From Leptospira venezuelensis (GTDB lineage: Bacteria; Spirochaetota; Leptospiria; Leptospirales; Leptospiraceae), in assembly GCF_002150035.1 (NCBI RefSeq), contig NZ_NETS01000006.1, positions 186,001 to 250,000 of the forward strand: DNA of 64,000 bases, given 5' to 3'. The notes beneath the pieces were generated by a model. It worked only from the letters and a program-made list of their open reading frames with translations. It had not been told where the DNA came from and made no database searches. Of this stretch, positions 16,141-25,407 are shown one piece after another (the first letter of the stretch is position 1; every line of letters begins with the position of its first letter). The position numbers were made by a program, and so were the translations under genes.

Positions 16141-18543
16141 CTATTCTTTCAAGAAGTTCAGAGTTGCCTTCTGGTTGATGATCCCATTGTCTTTCAAAGT
16201 CACTTGTAGAGCATCGCCCGCGTTTTCGATCTCGATCCGGAACTTGCCTTCCTTGTCGATGATCGGGCTATTCTCTACGTATCTTCCTTCGAAAATTTTC
16301 TGCTTATTGAACTTCACAACGTAGTTTACATTGTCTTGGCTTTCAATCTCAAGAAGAACTTGGTTCACACCTTTGGAACCGTCCCAAGACATTGCAGTCC
16401 AAGGTCCTTTAAATTTTTCTAAACTAGAATCTCCGCCAAAGGAACGCATTACCTTCGCAGGTTTTGCTTGAGAGAGAACTGCAGAAACAGGAGTTGCCTT
16501 ATCACTTTCTCCACCCAGATCCGTTTTAGAAGTCACGGAATACAGGAACAAAATTTCTTTATCAGGAATATCTGCAGTGAAGGTTGTAGTCTTTTCATTT
16601 GTTCCGGAAAGGAAATCCCAAGAAGAAGATCCTCTTTTTTTACGATAAACGTAATACTCGTTAGCACCCTTTACTGAATCCCACTTCAAGGAAATTTTTC
16701 CTGTTTTAGGATCGAGTGTTCCTTTAAGATTCGCAGGGCTAGGAAGTTTTGCAGCTCTATGTTTGTTCGGATCTATATATCCGTAAGCATAATCGGAGAA
16801 AGGACCGGATTGTCCGTCTTTATTCACAGCAGCAACAGCATAGAATGCATACTGGCCATTTAACTTTTCGTCAATGAATGCCTCTTTTGCTTCTTCCCCA
16901 ACTTTTGACCAAGCGCCTCCTCCAAAGAGCCCGCTTACATCATAACGATAGACAAGATATTTAGAAGCACCTGAAACCTTCTGCCATTGTACTTCTATTT
17001 TACTATTATATAAACCTTTTGTAGCGGTAAGTCCAAAAGGTTTAGGAGGTTTGGCTTCTGACTTCATCGTATAACCGGAAGCTGCATCGGAAGCATCTCC
17101 AGTTTTACCGTTATTGATTGCAGCAATTACATAAAACTCGGTTACTCCGTTTTTAGCTGCTGCGTTGTCAGTGTAGTTCGTGCTTTTAACTCTTCCGACA
17201 GAAAGATATTTTTTCTGGTTGGAGTTCCACTTATATACATAATAATCCGAAACACCGCTAATAGATTCCCAAGCCAAATCGATCTTATTCGGATATTGCC
17301 CCTGGCTTGCTTTCACTCCAACAACTTTAGGTGGTGCTTTTGCTTCTTCTGTTTTTGCATAACCGATCGCTTCTCCATCGGATAGATCAGAAGAATCAGT
17401 GTCAGTTAGAGTTGCGACTTTATAAGAATAAGCGATATCCTTTTGGATACCGTCGTCTGTAAATCCGTTTGTCTGAGAAAGTCCAACTTTAGAAAAAGAA
17501 GAATCTCCGGGGCCTTTTCTGTGGATCTCATATCCAATTGCAAGTGGAACGGACGCCCAAGTCAGAATTACCTTATCAGAGAAAGAACCTTGGGTAGCTG
17601 CGATTTCTTTAGGAGCTATTGGTTTTACTTTTTCAGGAGGAACAGGTTTTACATCCGTTGCGGGTGCAGTAGTGGTTGTTGTATTGGTGGTAGTTGCAGG
17701 TGCCACATCATCGACAAGTACGAAAGCGGATTGGCAAACTTTGGTAAACCATCTGTAGTCAATATAACCGTAACCATTATCACCCCATTGAGTGGACCAA
17801 GAGTTGATAAACTTAAAAGCGCCTTTGGAGTCATCGTATCCTACGATTGCGATCGCATGTCCTCCATAAGTTTTACCGACTCCTTCTTTATAAATTTCTT
17901 TTCCTTTTAAATTCATAAAGTTTTCATAAACAATGATACCGGCTACAACAGGTCTTCCTAAGGCGAGTTGGTTTTTTAGCTCGTTCGGATCGGTTTGTCT
18001 GATCCTTAGGAATTCTTTTGCTTTATAGGAAGAGGCAGCACTAAAAGCGTCTTGAGGTGGGCGAGCCAGATAATCTCTTTCGTTATATGGCATGGAAGAC
18101 CAAGGAGCTGCCCCTTTTTCCACGACTATGCGCATCGCATCTGAGATTAATGAGCCGTTGTCTCTTCCGCCATTGATCTGGTTATAAATGAATGCAGGGG
18201 AGAAGATATTAGAATAGTTTGGACCCCCAGAAGAATCGCTTAATTTCCAACCTCTGTCCTTTCTTTCCATATATTCCTGGAAAGATTTAGTGGCATAAGC
18301 CGTGGACCAGGCTACACAAGAACTTTGTTGCCCTTGGTCACCCACAGGAGGCATGTACTGAGACAGATCCACAGAAGAAGAAAGTCCTCTATGAGAGATT
18401 CGGTTTGGATTTGCTTCTTTGAAAGAAGCCAAAAGTTCCGCAGGCTCTTGTTTCATCCCCAAGCCAGGAGCGGTTTGGGAGAATAGCCCACCGGCAGAGA
18501 GTAAAAGTAATAAAGCGGATAATAAACGCAAATTCGGTTTCAT
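16141..18543 (-). CDS. Secreted papain-like cysteine protease with FN3 domains
   Basis: Secreted C1-family protease. Residues 1-23 are a signal peptide. The catalytic domain (about 50-275) has Q70 of the oxyanion hole, nucleophile C76 in SSCVAWS, H229 in GGHAIAIVGY and N247 in INSWSTQWG. A proline/threonine linker (about 280-310) leads to four fibronectin type III modules (about 310-690) and a C-terminal beta-rich domain of about 100 residues that I do not recognise. All catalytic residues are intact and no inhibitory propeptide is obvious. A 164-residue-class small secreted protein gene lies just upstream on the same strand, 11 bases away. A surface or secreted host- or matrix-directed role is inference. 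Confidence 0.9.
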   Translation of the reverse strand: MKPNLRLLSALLLLLSAGGLFSQTAPGLGMKQEPAELLASFKEANPNRISHRGLSSSVDLSQYMPPVGDQGQQSSCVAWSTAYATKSFQEYMERKDRGWKLSDSSGGPNYSNIFSPAFIYNQINGGRDNGSLISDAMRIVVEKGAAPWSSMPYNERDYLARPPQDAFSAASSYKAKEFLRIRQTDPNELKNQLALGRPVVAGIIVYENFMNLKGKEIYKEGVGKTYGGHAIAIVGYDDSKGAFKFINSWSTQWGDNGYGYIDYRWFTKVCQSAFVLVDDVAPATTTNTTTTTAPATDVKPVPPEKVKPIAPKEIAATQGSFSDKVILTWASVPLAIGYEIHRKGPGDSSFSKVGLSQTNGFTDDGIQKDIAYSYKVATLTDTDSSDLSDGEAIGYAKTEEAKAPPKVVGVKASQGQYPNKIDLAWESISGVSDYYVYKWNSNQKKYLSVGRVKSTNYTDNAAAKNGVTEFYVIAAINNGKTGDASDAASGYTMKSEAKPPKPFGLTATKGLYNSKIEVQWQKVSGASKYLVYRYDVSGLFGGGAWSKVGEEAKEAFIDEKLNGQYAFYAVAAVNKDGQSGPFSDYAYGYIDPNKHRAAKLPSPANLKGTLDPKTGKISLKWDSVKGANEYYVYRKKRGSSSWDFLSGTNEKTTTFTADIPDKEILFLYSVTSKTDLGGESDKATPVSAVLSQAKPAKVMRSFGGDSSLEKFKGPWTAMSWDGSKGVNQVLLEIESQDNVNYVVKFNKQKIFEGRYVENSPIIDKEGKFRIEIENAGDALQVTLKDNGIINQKATLNFLKE

Positions 18544-18554
18544 CTATTTGTCCT

Positions 18555-19007
18555 TTAGTTCTTAATTAAAGATAAAATATTTTCTTCTAGTTGTTTGTTG
18601 TATTCACGGAAAGCATACGGATGAGGTTCATATAGTCCGATCACCTCTGATTCCATACCCTTGCTATCTTTTACTTTTTTCTTAATTAGAAAAAGTATAT
18701 ACTCTCCTTCTTGAGGAGCAGCCTTAAGCCATTTCCCGAATAATTCAGGGAATATTAAAAAAGCGATATCAAATTTTTGAGGTAGTTCCTTCCCACCTTT
18801 TAAGGACTTTAGAATTTCTACACTTGCTGTGACTGAGATAGAATTAGAGGAGATCTTACTTTCTTTCACATTGGAGAGTTTTGCCAAAGCGATAAAGTTG
18901 GAAGAATTCACCTGAGACTCCAAGCTGGGAGGTGGTGTTAACGCTGAAATTGGTGAGGTAAATAATAAGATCAGTACAAATAGGACTGATACGAAACGTT
19001 TTTGCAT
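18555..19007 (-). CDS. Small secreted protein of unknown function
   Basis: About 150 residues with a signal peptide (MQKRFVSVLFVLILLFTSP, cleavage near ALT). The mature region reads like a small beta-barrel followed by a helix. I do not recognise the family; the spacing of valine-rich strands is reminiscent of TIMP/NTR-like barrels, but the cysteines are absent. ATG 19007 was chosen because GGAG lies 9 bases upstream; an in-frame start 14 codons earlier would spoil the signal peptide. It sits 11 bases before the papain-like protease gene, so it may be a partner or chaperone of that protease. Confidence 0.65.
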   Translation of the reverse strand: MQKRFVSVLFVLILLFTSPISALTPPPSLESQVNSSNFIALAKLSNVKESKISSNSISVTASVEILKSLKGGKELPQKFDIAFLIFPELFGKWLKAAPQEGEYILFLIKKKVKDSKGMESEVIGLYEPHPYAFREYNKQLEENILSLIKN

Positions 19008-19091
19008 TTGGAATGACTCCGGAAACAATTTGTTAACGCGGCTTTCCACTCTACTTCGGATTGGTAACCTTTTTCAAGGATTTTATGGTAA

Positions 19092-19670
19092 TTATTTTGC
19101 TCGAACAAGTAGGGAAGGCAGATCTATTGAATCTGGTTTTTCTGGAATTTTAGGAAAGATACCTCGTATCTTGGGCGAATCGTCCACCCAGATGAGAGCA
19201 GCATCATAATTCATATTTCCATCTTTCGGATGGATAAATGCTTGTACACCGAATGCTCTGGAAAGTTCCAATGCTGCGCTTGAGTTTGCAGGTTTGAGCA
19301 ACAGTATTTTCTCACTCAATTTGCCGAATCTATCTTTTAGATCTTTGTAAGTGTCTTTTTCTGGTGTTAAACTTATAAATACAAATTGAGAATCACTAGG
19401 TGCCGATTTATCGAACCAGTTCAGGAACTTCTCCACTTGATATAGATCATTTTTGGAAGAGCCTAAAGATCCAAAATATAAGAAGCTTTGTTTACCTGAG
19501 AATACCGATAGGACTGAAACTTTCTCGTGTTTATCTGCAAGAGTTAAGGTTTCCTGTGGGATAACCTTCTTTGCTTGGATCATTCCAGGATCGGAATTAG
19601 AAAAAAAGAAAACGATGGCCAGACTGGTTACTACACCGGTCACAAAGAATTTCCAAGCCCCAGATTCCAT
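19092..19670 (-). CDS. SCO1-like thioredoxin-fold protein lacking cysteines
   Basis: Membrane-anchored thioredoxin-fold protein of 192 residues. One N-terminal transmembrane segment (about 8-26) precedes a domain with FLYFGSLGSS and VFISLTPEKDTY. These match the FGYTxCPxxCP and SVDPERDT regions of SCO1/SenC copper chaperones. Both metal-binding cysteines and the usual late histidine (here NYDAALIWVDD) are missing, and I see no cysteine in the protein. It lies between the TonB gene (142 bases upstream, with a terminator between) and the small secreted gene. A structural or protein-binding role is inferred. Confidence 0.6.
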   Translation of the reverse strand: MESGAWKFFVTGVVTSLAIVFFFSNSDPGMIQAKKVIPQETLTLADKHEKVSVLSVFSGKQSFLYFGSLGSSKNDLYQVEKFLNWFDKSAPSDSQFVFISLTPEKDTYKDLKDRFGKLSEKILLLKPANSSAALELSRAFGVQAFIHPKDGNMNYDAALIWVDDSPKIRGIFPKIPEKPDSIDLPSLLVRAK

Positions 19671-19757
19671 TTAGTTACAATGGACGAAAACTAAGCAGAA
19701 ATCCGCAGCTATATTCTCAGAATCTGGCCTTGAATATATAAGGAATCTTGTTCAGAA

Positions 19758-19791
19758 AAATATTTCCAGTGTGTAAAATATGGAAATATTT
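19758..19791 (-). terminator. Probable terminator of the exbB-exbD-tonB operon
   Basis: An 11-base perfect inverted repeat (AAATATTTCCA / TGGAAATATTT) with a 12-base loop lies 22 bases beyond the tonB stop. On the minus strand the stem runs into TTTTTC. The stem is A+T rich, so strength is uncertain; a protein-binding site is an alternative. Confidence 0.55.
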
Positions 19792-19812
19792 AGGCGATTT
19801 ACAACGTCCGGA

Positions 19813-20469
19813 TTAGTTATCATCCAGCTCGAAATGGACGGGGACCCTATGGTTCATACGAGTAGGTCTTCCTTTCGCATAACCTGGGCTCCAACGGGCT
19901 AATCGTATCACTTTAACTGCAGCTTCTTCGAAACCGTATCCACGAATAGAAGATTTAATCACCTTTGCATTGATCAAATTACCTTTTTCATCTACTTGTA
20001 CTTCCAAGTAGATCATTGCATCGGAGATACCTTGTGCTCGTGCATTTTCAGGAAAATAATCTCTCAAAGAAAAATCGATGATTGGAGTGGGAGCTTTATC
20101 TCCATAAAAGGCGAATAGGAATCCGTCTTTATCCGTACCTTCTCCACTGATCTCGTTCTCTTTGATCTCATTTGGATCCGGATCTTTTCCTTCTTCGTTA
20201 GCACCTTCTACCCATTCGTTTGGATCTTTATGGGTAGGAGAAGTTTCTCCTCCGAGTAATTCAGGAGGAATGTCTTGGATATCAACTTCTACGTTCATCT
20301 CTAATTGTTCGGAATCTACAAATTCCTTTTCTTTATGAGTAATGTAGTAGTAAGTTAAGAACAGAAATAGGTGAAAAGCAAGGGAACCATAAACGCAAAT
20401 CTCCCAAAGAGAAAGTTCTTTGAGCTTTTGGATTACGTCAGTCTTTACTTTTTCCAGAGTAGGGTTCAT
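19813..20469 (-). CDS. tonB: TonB energy transducer
   Basis: Couples the ExbB/ExbD proton motor to outer-membrane receptors. One transmembrane helix (about residues 27-44) is followed by an acidic periplasmic linker (about 60-130). The C-terminal TonB domain (about 135-218) contains YFPENARAQG, VDEKGNLINAKVIKSS and ARWSPGYAKGRP. The linker is acidic rather than the usual proline-lysine type. The gene starts 9 bases after exbD. Confidence 0.88.
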   Translation of the reverse strand: MNPTLEKVKTDVIQKLKELSLWEICVYGSLAFHLFLFLTYYYITHKEKEFVDSEQLEMNVEVDIQDIPPELLGGETSPTHKDPNEWVEGANEEGKDPDPNEIKENEISGEGTDKDGFLFAFYGDKAPTPIIDFSLRDYFPENARAQGISDAMIYLEVQVDEKGNLINAKVIKSSIRGYGFEEAAVKVIRLARWSPGYAKGRPTRMNHRVPVHFELDDN

Positions 20470-20478
20470 TTCTCCGGA

Positions 20479-20883
20479 TCACCTTTTAACGGATAATGCG
20501 ATTTGGTGCACACCAGCTTTTTTGATCTTTCCCATAGTCTCAGCTATTTTTCCATAAGGAAGGGAAGAATCAGCGGATAACGTGATCCTCATATTCGGAC
20601 GGATCTTAGTCTCTTTTTGCAATTGAGCTTCGAGTCTAGGAAAATCTGTTTCATTTCCTTCTAAGAAAATTTTTCCGTCTTTAGATAATGCCACCTGAAC
20701 GGTTTTGGCTAGATTTGCATCCACCGCATCCGCTTTAGGAAGATTAATATTGATAGATTCTTTTTTTAAGAAGTTCGCAGTAACCATGAAGATTACCAAA
20801 AGAACCAAAATAACGTCTACCATCGGAGTAATATTAATACTGCCGATTTCTTCTCCGTCGCCGGATGAACTTTGACCTGCCAT
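20479..20883 (-). CDS. exbD: Biopolymer transport protein ExbD
   Basis: Inner-membrane part of the proton-driven motor that energises TonB. A single transmembrane helix (about residues 20-42) carries D23 in ITPMVDVIL, the proton-conducting aspartate. The rest is a periplasmic domain of normal size (134 residues in all). It follows exbB by 27 bases. Confidence 0.92.
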   Translation of the reverse strand: MAGQSSSGDGEEIGSINITPMVDVILVLLVIFMVTANFLKKESININLPKADAVDANLAKTVQVALSKDGKIFLEGNETDFPRLEAQLQKETKIRPNMRITLSADSSLPYGKIAETMGKIKKAGVHQIALSVKR

Positions 20884-20910
20884 ATATTCTCCTTTCTAGA
20901 AATCCCTGTC

Positions 20911-21528
20911 TTAACCTTTTCGGGACAGGCTTGCTAAAAATTCTTTGGAAAGAATTTCCAGATTGGATTGGATGATTTTCAATTTTCTGGTGAAGTAGTT
21001 ATTAGCCATTACCACTGGGATCGCGACGGCTAAACCTACTGCAGTTGCGAGAAGTGCTTGTGAAATGGTTCTCATTACCACTTCTCCTGCTGCGTTCCCC
21101 AAAGTTCCTAATTTATAGAATGCGCTGATTACTCCGAATACTGTTCCTAGTAGTCCTATGAATGGAGCATTGTTACCTAATGTGTTTAGAATAGAAAGTC
21201 TGGTTTCGAAGCCGACTCTTTCTCCTATCATCTTTCCTTCCATCAATTCACCCAGGCTTTCTTTTCCACCTTTGGAATGTTCGGAGGAGAAGTCCGCGAA
21301 TCTTGCGTAAACATTCTCTGGATAATTTTCTGAAAATTTAGGAGCGCCGGTTAGATCTCCCTTTCTTGCGGTTTGGATGATTTCAGGTAATACGAAGGCG
21401 GAGTCTTTCGTATTTTTAACGAATATGATCGCTCTTTCTACTACAACGGCTACTGCAAGAACACTCGCGATCGCCATGATCACAAAGATCGCCGTTTCCA
21501 TGTATCCAATAGCATTTTCAAAACTCAT
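20911..21528 (-). CDS. exbB: ExbB/TolQ/MotA-family proton channel
   Basis: Inner-membrane ion channel subunit with ExbD. Three transmembrane segments are visible (about residues 10-32, 110-135 and 150-175). The conserved block GNNAPFIGLLGTVFGVISAF and ISQALLATAVGLAVAIPVVMA are family hallmarks. AAGGA lies 7 bases before the ATG. It begins 78 bases after the small lipoprotein gene and may have its own promoter or continue the receptor operon. Confidence 0.92.
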   Translation of the reverse strand: MSFENAIGYMETAIFVIMAIASVLAVAVVVERAIIFVKNTKDSAFVLPEIIQTARKGDLTGAPKFSENYPENVYARFADFSSEHSKGGKESLGELMEGKMIGERVGFETRLSILNTLGNNAPFIGLLGTVFGVISAFYKLGTLGNAAGEVVMRTISQALLATAVGLAVAIPVVMANNYFTRKLKIIQSNLEILSKEFLASLSRKG

Positions 21529-21606
21529 TTTGATAATTCCTTATAAATTCTGTTTTTTTGTCTGATACGATCCCAGTCATTCCGTTTTTGTTCCGAAATT
21601 TCGGAC

Positions 21607-22107
21607 TTAAAGTTCTGGTTTCGATGAATAAAGTTCTTTGCAATTCCTGACACAGCTAAGGGTTTCTATTCCGGAATTGGAAATTAAGAGTTCGGAGCCT
21701 TCTTCGCTACAATCATTTTCCGATCCGACCCTGGACCAATATGCCTCATTACAGTTAAAAATACATTCTTGCGTTTTCGAATTTAAGCCGGACATCTGCT
21801 CTTGTGCTAATAATTGGCTGCAATAGGATTCGTAACTTTTAGCAGTTCCGCCAGAGAATAATCCGGAAATTTCAGCTTCTCTGCTCCCATCTAAATCGGA
21901 AGTCGTTTTTAAACAATCTTCTGCTTCTTGTATGGAAGACTTACAAGCCGTAGCTGGATTTGCAGAATAATTTAAGAGAGATTGTAATACCAAAGTGCTT
22001 TCATTAGATGCTTCTGGAGAATATTGAGAGCAGTACGAGAATATAACTAGAACAGAGAATAATCCAAACCAGTGACTAGAACTTTTCCTCAAACTCCGGA
22101 CTTGCAT
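21607..22107 (-). CDS. Cysteine-rich lipoprotein, unknown function
   Basis: Signal peptide with lipobox VIFSYC; the lipidated cysteine is near residue 26. The 140-residue mature part holds about nine further cysteines (for example ATACKSS, EDCLKT, CIFNCNEAY, SCVRNCKEL), suggesting disulfides. I do not recognise the family. Start and receptor stop share one base (TAATG), so it is probably translated with the receptor and may be its lipoprotein partner. Confidence 0.7.
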   Translation of the reverse strand: MQVRSLRKSSSHWFGLFSVLVIFSYCSQYSPEASNESTLVLQSLLNYSANPATACKSSIQEAEDCLKTTSDLDGSREAEISGLFSGGTAKSYESYCSQLLAQEQMSGLNSKTQECIFNCNEAYWSRVGSENDCSEEGSELLISNSGIETLSCVRNCKELYSSKPEL

Positions 22108-24653
22108 TAGAATTTAACCTCGATACCTATGTTGAAGAACGGAATGATCACACCGCCCGGCAAAGGAATTGTTCCGAATGTCGGACTAGGACTTGGGTTC
22201 GTTTTGGAATAAGGTTTCGTATTATCGAAATCTTCTCCACCCACGTTCTCTCTCAGGTATACGTTTACTATCTCCAGGAAGGTATTCACATACCCCCATT
22301 CATAATTGAAAAATCTATCGAAACGGATGTCAAGTCGATGATAAGGCTTTAATCTACGACTATTGATATATTCTCCTAGGGCAGGGTTATTGGCATATTG
22401 AGGTACCCAATAGGTTTGGCCATTTGAGGGGTTACTAAACCTTCCCCCGTCATCCCCTACAATAGGAGTAAACGGCCTACTTGTCAGGTAGGACCATCTG
22501 GCGCCGAACTGCCACTCTTGGCTCCATCTCCAACCGAAGACCATATTGATCACATGCGTCCTGTCATAGTCGTATAATGTCTCTTTAGAATTCTTATAAA
22601 ACTCTGCAGCTATTTGAGTTTCCTGAGCGTTCAAAGGGGCAGATCCAGGATCAGGGGTGAATATATTATTATTTCTGAATGTTTGAGACCAGGTATAGGT
22701 AATCCAGCCGAACCAGTTTCTAGTTCCTGGGCGAGAATTTTTACGAAGTACTAATTCGTAACCTCTGGACCAACCAGTCCCACTATTAGAGTAGTTCAAC
22801 TTTTTGTTTGTGATAAAAGGTTGAGCAATGCTGGAATATGGGTCAGGGTTAGTCCCGATCGGTTCGGTAATATAAGGATCATCCACGATAAGGCTAGAGT
22901 ATTCTTGTTTAAAGATTTCTCCTTTGATTTGGTAATCACCTTCTAGTAGTTGTTCAATCCCTCCACCATACTTGAATACCTTTTCAAAATCCAAATGAGG
23001 GTTTCCACTGTCCTTATTAAATCTAGTATCCAGAGGGAAACGGAAGAAATTACCTCCACCTCCAAAGACAGTAGTTCCTTTCCCAATACCTTCAAACTTA
23101 TATGATGCCTGAGCTCTAGGGCCGAATGCACTATTATTTACGTATGGAATATAGTCGTAACGTGCTCCCGGTTCGATATGTAAATTTCCTAAACGTATCT
23201 TGGTTGTTAGATAACCGTTATAGTAGGAACCTTTAGCAGTGATGTTTGTAGGGATAGTAGTGAAGTCAGGACTTTGAGTATCATAAGGGTTTGGACTTAA
23301 ATTGTTCGGATCTGATTGAATGATACTGGAACCAGTAGAATAATAATTTAATAATCTGTATTCTGTTCCGAACTCAGCGCTGAAATATTTACTCGGATCC
23401 CAGAAAGCATCCTGGCGGATACCATTATACGCACCGCTAGCTCTATTCTTTCCTTGGATAGAACCGAAAGATACGTTAAAGTCTGTGAATGGATCATAGC
23501 TGATCATTGTTAAACGATTAGAGAATGTATCGATCGGTTTCCAAGTATAACGTAATGCTTGTGTCCTAAATCCTTGTCCTGAGGAAATGCTTGCACCCGC
23601 AAATGCAGCGGTCGAATCATTCGCAGGGTCGTTTTGATACTTAGCAGGAAGATTCGCTGCAAAATCATCTTTAGAATAGAATGAATGGAAAGATACCTGG
23701 TGATGTTCGTTAAAATTATGAACGAACTTTACCTGAGAATCCACAAATCTTGGAAGTCTTAAACCTTCTGGAAAGTCAGCGCCTAATGCAGAAGTCAAAC
23801 CTTGCACAAATCTGTCCAAGTATCCAACACGAGCAGAAGCAATTAAATAACCTTTCCCACCGAAAGTAGGACTCATATAACTGATACTGCTGGACCAAGC
23901 GGAGATGATCAGGTTCTTCTGAGATTTGTCTACCTTATCCACTGTATCGATATGGATCACGCCGCCTAGCGCGTTATTGAAGTTCGCAGGGAATACACCT
24001 GTATACACGTCGATTGACTTGATCAGGTTTGCATTTACCACAGCACTCAATCCGTCGAAGTGGAACGGATAGAGGATAGGAAGATCATCCACTAAATATA
24101 AGTTCGAGTTCGGATCAGAACCCCGGATTACGTAGTTATTTGCCCCACCGCCGAATGCCGCGGAAGGGACCACACCCGGAATTGTTTCCAATGCACGTAA
24201 TGGTTCTCCGAAAGTCCCTGGCATCCTTTTGATCTCTTCGTATTTGATCGTTGTCCTGGAAAGAATAGGCTTATCTCTTTCTGCAGCGACCGTGATTGTA
24301 CCCTTAGGAACCTTTGCTTTAGGGGACGCGATGGAAGAATCCGAACCTGTATCTGTATAAAGAGTAACCGTTTGGCCTGAAGCTTCAACGTTACCTTTAA
24401 TTTCCTGCATATCTTCTACTTTTAAGATACGGAAAGTATAAATGCCTGGAGAAGGTACTACAGCGTCAAAATAACCTTCTGCATCTGTTTTATAGATTTT
24501 TTTGGTTTCGAAAAGTAAAACCTGGGTCTTTGATTCCCCTTGGTTTTTTTGTCTGGAGAATAACCTAGCTTTGAAGGTTACTTCTGCAAATAAATCCAAA
24601 GGCGCTATTGCCACGAGGAAAGCGATTTTGATCAGAACTTTTTTTAACTTCAT
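22107..24653 (-). CDS. TonB-dependent outer-membrane receptor
   Basis: Outer-membrane gated barrel of 848 residues. A signal peptide (1-23) is followed by a carboxypeptidase-regulatory-like domain (about 25-110), a TonB-box-like GTITVAAE, a plug (about 110-235, with MPGTFGEPLRALETIPGV and YVIRGSDPNSN) and a barrel ending in phenylalanine after a final amphipathic strand. The substrate cannot be read; no cobalamin or Fur element is recognisable upstream. It lies between lipoprotein genes on both sides and upstream of exbB-exbD-tonB, so it is probably the receptor driven by that set. Confidence 0.9.
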   Translation of the reverse strand: MKLKKVLIKIAFLVAIAPLDLFAEVTFKARLFSRQKNQGESKTQVLLFETKKIYKTDAEGYFDAVVPSPGIYTFRILKVEDMQEIKGNVEASGQTVTLYTDTGSDSSIASPKAKVPKGTITVAAERDKPILSRTTIKYEEIKRMPGTFGEPLRALETIPGVVPSAAFGGGANNYVIRGSDPNSNLYLVDDLPILYPFHFDGLSAVVNANLIKSIDVYTGVFPANFNNALGGVIHIDTVDKVDKSQKNLIISAWSSSISYMSPTFGGKGYLIASARVGYLDRFVQGLTSALGADFPEGLRLPRFVDSQVKFVHNFNEHHQVSFHSFYSKDDFAANLPAKYQNDPANDSTAAFAGASISSGQGFRTQALRYTWKPIDTFSNRLTMISYDPFTDFNVSFGSIQGKNRASGAYNGIRQDAFWDPSKYFSAEFGTEYRLLNYYSTGSSIIQSDPNNLSPNPYDTQSPDFTTIPTNITAKGSYYNGYLTTKIRLGNLHIEPGARYDYIPYVNNSAFGPRAQASYKFEGIGKGTTVFGGGGNFFRFPLDTRFNKDSGNPHLDFEKVFKYGGGIEQLLEGDYQIKGEIFKQEYSSLIVDDPYITEPIGTNPDPYSSIAQPFITNKKLNYSNSGTGWSRGYELVLRKNSRPGTRNWFGWITYTWSQTFRNNNIFTPDPGSAPLNAQETQIAAEFYKNSKETLYDYDRTHVINMVFGWRWSQEWQFGARWSYLTSRPFTPIVGDDGGRFSNPSNGQTYWVPQYANNPALGEYINSRRLKPYHRLDIRFDRFFNYEWGYVNTFLEIVNVYLRENVGGEDFDNTKPYSKTNPSPSPTFGTIPLPGGVIIPFFNIGIEVKF

Positions 24654-24991
24654 GGCAATTTAGGATCCACAAATACGTCTTTAAAATTCAAATACCAAGG
24701 GATCTCTCCAGCAGGTTTATCATAATAGATCCAAAGACAAACCACAGGATACGATATAAAAGGGCATTCCGCTTTGGTGATCGCGATACTACAAAGATCT
24801 AAGTTCCTTCTTTGCACATCTCCAATCGCAGCCGGAAAATGTTGTGGGATAGGATCTCCGCATTTTTTGGAAAGATATTCTGCTGCAGCATAGATCTGGC
24901 TGTTTGCATCTCCCTGAGGAACAGTATCTTCCCGAACACAATCTACCAATAGAATACAAAAAAAGCTAAATGCAAGTACACGGGCTTTCAT
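24650..24991 (-). CDS. Small lipoprotein, unknown function
   Basis: 113 residues; signal peptide with lipobox ILLVDC (aspartate before the cysteine, a spirochaetal variation). The mature part has several cysteines (KKCGDPIP, DLCSIAITKAECPF, VVCLW), probably disulfide-bonded. The last bases overlap the receptor start (ATGA), so translation is coupled. Family not recognised; a receptor-associated surface lipoprotein is the likely role. Confidence 0.7.
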   Translation of the reverse strand: MKARVLAFSFFCILLVDCVREDTVPQGDANSQIYAAAEYLSKKCGDPIPQHFPAAIGDVQRRNLDLCSIAITKAECPFISYPVVCLWIYYDKPAGEIPWYLNFKDVFVDPKLP

Positions 24992-25395
24992 CTTTTACCC
25001 GCCTCGTTCGGATTTGCAGAAGGAGAACCGATCACAGTTCCTTTTACTTTAAGAACACTTATAGTACCAACTGGGAAGAATAGGTGAGTCTCTTGCCAGT
25101 ATTTCACCTTGATCAAACTTTTCCCTCCCGGGATCTTTTGAACTGCTTCGCTAAGTGCATAATCCATGTTTAATGGATTGGTGACCGGTATAAGTCCGAA
25201 CAAAAAGAAAACAGAACTTTCTCCGCTGGAAAGTCCTAACTCCATGTAATCCTTGGAACGAATGATCGTAGCAGAATCAATTAGATTAGTACTAGTCACT
25301 CTGCCACCAACATCCGTTCGACTAAAAGTGCCTGAGCATGAGTACATCGTAAAAAATAAAAAACAAAACAGAATGATAGATCTGAAATGAATCAT
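24988..25395 (-). CDS. Small lipoprotein, paralogue of the preceding gene
   Basis: 135 residues; signal peptide with lipobox TMYSC. The C-terminal half (SLIKVKYWQETHLFF ... TISVLKVKGT) resembles the neighbouring lipoprotein at 25408-25788 (ALINVRYWTDKSIFI ... VNRLHISAEA), so the pair looks like an old tandem duplication. It overlaps the next gene by 4 bases. Function unknown. Confidence 0.7.
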   Translation of the reverse strand: MIHFRSIILFCFLFFTMYSCSGTFSRTDVGGRVTSTNLIDSATIIRSKDYMELGLSSGESSVFFLFGLIPVTNPLNMDYALSEAVQKIPGGKSLIKVKYWQETHLFFPVGTISVLKVKGTVIGSPSANPNEAGKR

Positions 25396-25407
25396 ATCGC
25401 CTTAGAA

